Positions 62,008 to 64,000 of a DNA stretch of 64,000 nucleotides are shown in pieces. The stretch's first letter is position 1; every line of letters starts with the position of its first letter. The position numbers and the translations under genes are program-made. The notes beneath the pieces are model-generated. The model saw only the letters and a program-made list of their open reading frames with translations, searched no databases and was not told where the DNA came from. Origin of the DNA: Sphingobacterium prati (GTDB lineage Bacteria > Bacteroidota > Bacteroidia > Sphingobacteriales > Sphingobacteriaceae); assembly GCF_013167215.1 (NCBI RefSeq), contig NZ_JABJWY010000035.1, positions 217,753 to 281,752 on the forward strand. The letters are read 5' to 3'.

Positions 62008-62868
62008 ATGCCGACAAACTATATCAATTTTAATGGCAATGTAGTGCCGGAAGAACAGGAAATATTTAGCATAGAAAATAGAGGCTTTCGCTATGGTGAT
62101 GGGTTGTTTGAGACCATGTTGTATAAAGATGGTGATATCCGTTTTCTGAATTTTCACGTAGCGCGCTTACAGCAGGGAATGGAATTGATACATCTTGATG
62201 ATTCAAATCTTTTCGATGAATTTTTTATTCGTTCAAGATCAGAAGAGCTGATTCGCAAAAATAATATGTTGGGGCAACAGGTTCGCATTCGGCTGATTGT
62301 ATTCCGAATGGGTGGGGGACTATATAGCCCTACGACAAACAAACCGGGATTTGTCTTGCAAGTACAACGTATAGAACCCAATCTAAGGGATAAGAAAGTC
62401 GGCTTGATCGTAGGTTTATATAGTGAGTTCAAAAAGCCTTATAGTGATTTGTCGAAATTAAAATCACTTAATTCCCAGATTTATGTGCTGGCGGGTATAT
62501 ACAAGAAAAAGATGGCCTTTGATGATGTATTAATTTTAAATCAGGAGGGCTACCTTTGTGAGTCTTTGACTTCCAATATCTTTGTGTATTATGAAAAGAT
62601 ACTTTATACACCCGCGCTTTCCGAAGGCTGTATCGAAGGTGTCATGCGTCGTGTTGTGATGGATATGGCCAGGGCAGAGGGAATTGAAGTTGTAGAGGCA
62701 CAAATTAGTCCTGAGATCATGAAAAGAGCAGATGAAATTTTCTGTACCAATGCAGTACAGGGGGTGCAATGGGTCATGGGTTACAAACAAAAACGCTATT
62801 TCAATAAGATCTCACGCATAATGCAGGACAAACTATCTACCTGGAATTATGATTCGAACGAGGAGTAA
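62008..62868 (+). CDS. Class IV PLP-dependent aminotransferase (aminodeoxychorismate lyase/branched-chain type)
   Basis: A 286-aa fold-type IV enzyme. Recognisable are NRGFRYGDGLFETML, the PLP lysine in DLSKLKSLN and the segment CESLTSNIFVYY. The start resembles aminodeoxychorismate lyase (PabC). A full branched-chain aminotransferase is longer (about 310), so PabC-like activity is likelier. Probably co-transcribed with rluD. Confidence 0.82.
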   Translation: MPTNYINFNGNVVPEEQEIFSIENRGFRYGDGLFETMLYKDGDIRFLNFHVARLQQGMELIHLDDSNLFDEFFIRSRSEELIRKNNMLGQQVRIRLIVFRMGGGLYSPTTNKPGFVLQVQRIEPNLRDKKVGLIVGLYSEFKKPYSDLSKLKSLNSQIYVLAGIYKKKMAFDDVLILNQEGYLCESLTSNIFVYYEKILYTPALSEGCIEGVMRRVVMDMARAEGIEVVEAQISPEIMKRADEIFCTNAVQGVQWVMGYKQKRYFNKISRIMQDKLSTWNYDSNEE

Positions 62869-62893
62869 ATCTATTGCAGGGTATAAATGCTAA

Positions 62894-62933
62894 CATACAA
62901 AAGGCCAAGGGATTAATCTTGGCCTTTTGTATG
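62894..62933. terminator. Bidirectional terminator
   Basis: A 16-bp perfect stem (CATACAAAAGGCCAAG/CTTGGCCTTTTGTATG) with an 8-base loop, ending both the class IV aminotransferase and the convergent FMN reductase. The right arm includes the last codons of the FMN reductase gene, whose stop lies in the loop region. Confidence 0.8.
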
Positions 62934-63488
62934 CGCTATTCTGATGATCCAATGTTCAAAAGCTTTTTTGAAGTCGAGTAGAAAGTCTTTTGTTTTTTGG
63001 AGTTCGACTTTTCCGCTTTCACCAATACAATCTTTTATATTTCCGAGATAGGCTTCGGGCTGTTGCATTGGATAAATGTTAACAAACACTAAAGATTGTC
63101 GAATATGGTGATTTGCGCCGAAAGCACCATAGGCTCCTGTTGAAGAGGAGATGATTGCGCCAGGTTTGCCATCCCACTTATTTTTGCCGTAAGGTCGCGA
63201 GCCCACATCTATAGCATTTTTCAGGACAGCGGGTACAGAGCGATTGTATTCTGCTGTAATGAAAAGAACAGCATCAAGTGCTGCGATTTCTTTGCGAAAT
63301 CGGACATAACTTTCAGGTGGGTTGCCCTCATCATCAAAATCCTGGTTGTATAAGGGAAGGTCCCCGATTTCGATCATGTGATAGTTAAACCTGTTAGTCG
63401 GTTGTTCACAGATAAACGTTGCTATCTTTTTATTATAAGATTGTTTCCTTAAGCTGCCGACAATGATTCCAATGTTGTAAGTATTCAT
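62913..63488 (-). CDS. NADPH-dependent FMN reductase-like flavoprotein (second copy)
   Basis: A 191-aa flavodoxin-like protein of the NADPH-dependent FMN reductase/chromate-azo reductase type. The phosphate loop is IVGSLRKQSYNKKIA, and FMN contacts are TAEYNRSVPAVLKNAIDV and SSSTGAYGAFGA. It is more typical of the family than the copy at 59316. Start at 63488; 63500 is possible. Its C-terminus is encoded in the terminator stem. Confidence 0.85.
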   Translation of the reverse strand: MNTYNIGIIVGSLRKQSYNKKIATFICEQPTNRFNYHMIEIGDLPLYNQDFDDEGNPPESYVRFRKEIAALDAVLFITAEYNRSVPAVLKNAIDVGSRPYGKNKWDGKPGAIISSSTGAYGAFGANHHIRQSLVFVNIYPMQQPEAYLGNIKDCIGESGKVELQKTKDFLLDFKKAFEHWIIRIAHTKGQD

Positions 63489-63692
63489 TCCAAAATTCAA
63501 TTAAAGTATGATAAGTACTAAGGATTGAACAATTAGTGCCGTAAAAAGTTTCTCTATTAATGAATGTTGAATTAAAACTAAGCTATTCGTGCAGAATAGA
63601 TTAAGTATTTGTTAACAAAAATTAACATTTATATTTTAATCTTTTGCATGCAGTTTGTTGTCATAATGGAAAGAGAAAATACAAAGACTAAG

Positions 63693-63697
63693 GGAGG
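63693..63697 (+). promoter_or_regulatory. Strong Shine-Dalgarno sequence of the last gene
   Basis: GGAGG, 8 bases before the ATG at 63706. Such a strong site is unusual in this window and decides the start over other in-frame or overlapping frames. Confidence 0.5.
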
Positions 63698-63705
63698 AGC
63701 TACTT

Positions 63706-64000
63706 ATGAAGAAATTGTTTTACATCGCTGCTATTACTGCTGGACTTTTTTTGGCGAGGACGGCAGATGCGCAGGTCAGTATCAGTGTGAATATTGGAAG
63801 TCAACCAAGCTGGGGTCCAGTTGGTTATGATTATGCCCGTTATTATTATATCCCAGAATATAATATGTATTACGATGTGCCTGCGAGATGTTACGTTTAT
63901 TATGACCATGGCGGCTGGGTAAGAAGAGCAAGCCTTCCAAGAAGATATCGGCATTATGATTTTTATAGAGCACATAAAGTCGTAATCAATGATCGTAATC
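63706..64000 (+). CDS. Secreted Tyr-rich protein (3' end missing)
   Basis: The frame begins at ATG 63706 and is open to the end of the window (98 codons). A Sec signal (MKKLFYIAAITAGLFLARTADA) is followed by QVSISVNIGSQPSWGPVGYD and a Tyr-rich stretch (YARYYYIPEYNMYYDVPARC), then a basic region. Similar small secreted Tyr-rich proteins are common in Sphingobacteriaceae, with unknown function. Another frame starting at 63609 overlaps it and lacks a signal, so it is not used. Confidence 0.75.
   Translation, partial: MKKLFYIAAITAGLFLARTADAQVSISVNIGSQPSWGPVGYDYARYYYIPEYNMYYDVPARCYVYYDHGGWVRRASLPRRYRHYDFYRAHKVVINDRN

Noticed and set aside
63609..63830. A plus-strand frame of 73 codons overlapping the last gene
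   Set aside because: The frame starting at 63706 has GGAGG, a signal peptide and stays open to the window end, so this one is a shadow.
1..64000. Search for tRNA, rRNA, CRISPR arrays, insertion sequences and prophage genes
   Set aside because: None was recognised by eye. Repeats found are limited to the duplicated small RNA element, operators and terminators.

Overview
The window looks like a chromosomal segment of a Bacteroidota bacterium of the Sphingobacteriaceae, most probably Sphingobacterium or a close relative. The evidence is a SusC/SusD pair, a hybrid two-component regulator with an AraC output domain, Bacteroidota-type promoters (TTG or TTTG, about 20 bp, then TAnnTTTG), few strong Shine-Dalgarno sequences and moderate A+T content. 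I see no rRNA, tRNA, CRISPR array, transposase or prophage gene. Species assignment is inference.

1-25.6 kb is a catabolic locus. After the end of a hybrid regulator comes a Bcr/CflA-type exporter. Then a leftward operon encodes a PQQ-type sugar dehydrogenase fused to cytochrome c, an Nramp-superfamily transporter lacking the metal-binding residues, a dehydrogenase-like Rossmann protein without the usual catalytic Lys, and a DapA-type aldolase. Divergently there are SusC, SusD, a secreted heparinase II/III-type lyase and a GntR/FadR regulator. Next are an SMP-30 lactonase and an eight-gene rightward operon: class III PLP enzyme, acid-sugar dehydratase, SDR, ceramidase-like hydrolase, Na+/solute symporter, M20 amidohydrolase and exported Gfo/Idh oxidoreductase. 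GTATAC-centred palindromes lie in every promoter region of the locus, so the GntR protein probably controls all of it. The substrate is unknown; an acidic, possibly N-acylated, polysaccharide fits.

25.6-33 kb holds a YiiX-type hydrolase, two uncharacterised proteins and a five-gene NAD-salvage operon (PRPP synthetase, nicotinamide phosphoribosyltransferase, NAD synthetase, nicotinamidase-like hydrolase, NrtR-type Nudix regulator). Two matching palindromes precede the operon.

33-46 kb is mixed: a lipoprotein, two tandem giant WG/Sel1-repeat paralogues with a small membrane protein, a DinB/YfiT protein, a DUF2625 protein, a NYN-LOTUS RNase-like protein and a NimR/NimT-like AraC-MFS pair. A 79-nt element at 43.3 kb is a near-perfect copy of one at 1.0 kb. 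Each copy has its own promoter and terminator on the minus strand and looks like a duplicated small RNA gene.

46-64 kb holds a CocE/NonD hydrolase and a six-gene inositol-lipid-type cluster (myo-inositol-phosphate synthase, NTP transferase, ATP-grasp enzyme, CDP-alcohol phosphotransferase, flippase-like membrane protein, HAD hydrolase). A VanX-like dipeptidase with an AraC regulator, polyphosphate kinase, a DJ-1/PfpI protein, two FMN reductases, a D-cysteine desulfhydrase-like enzyme, RluD, a class IV aminotransferase and the start of a secreted Tyr-rich protein follow. Several strong bidirectional terminators separate the units.
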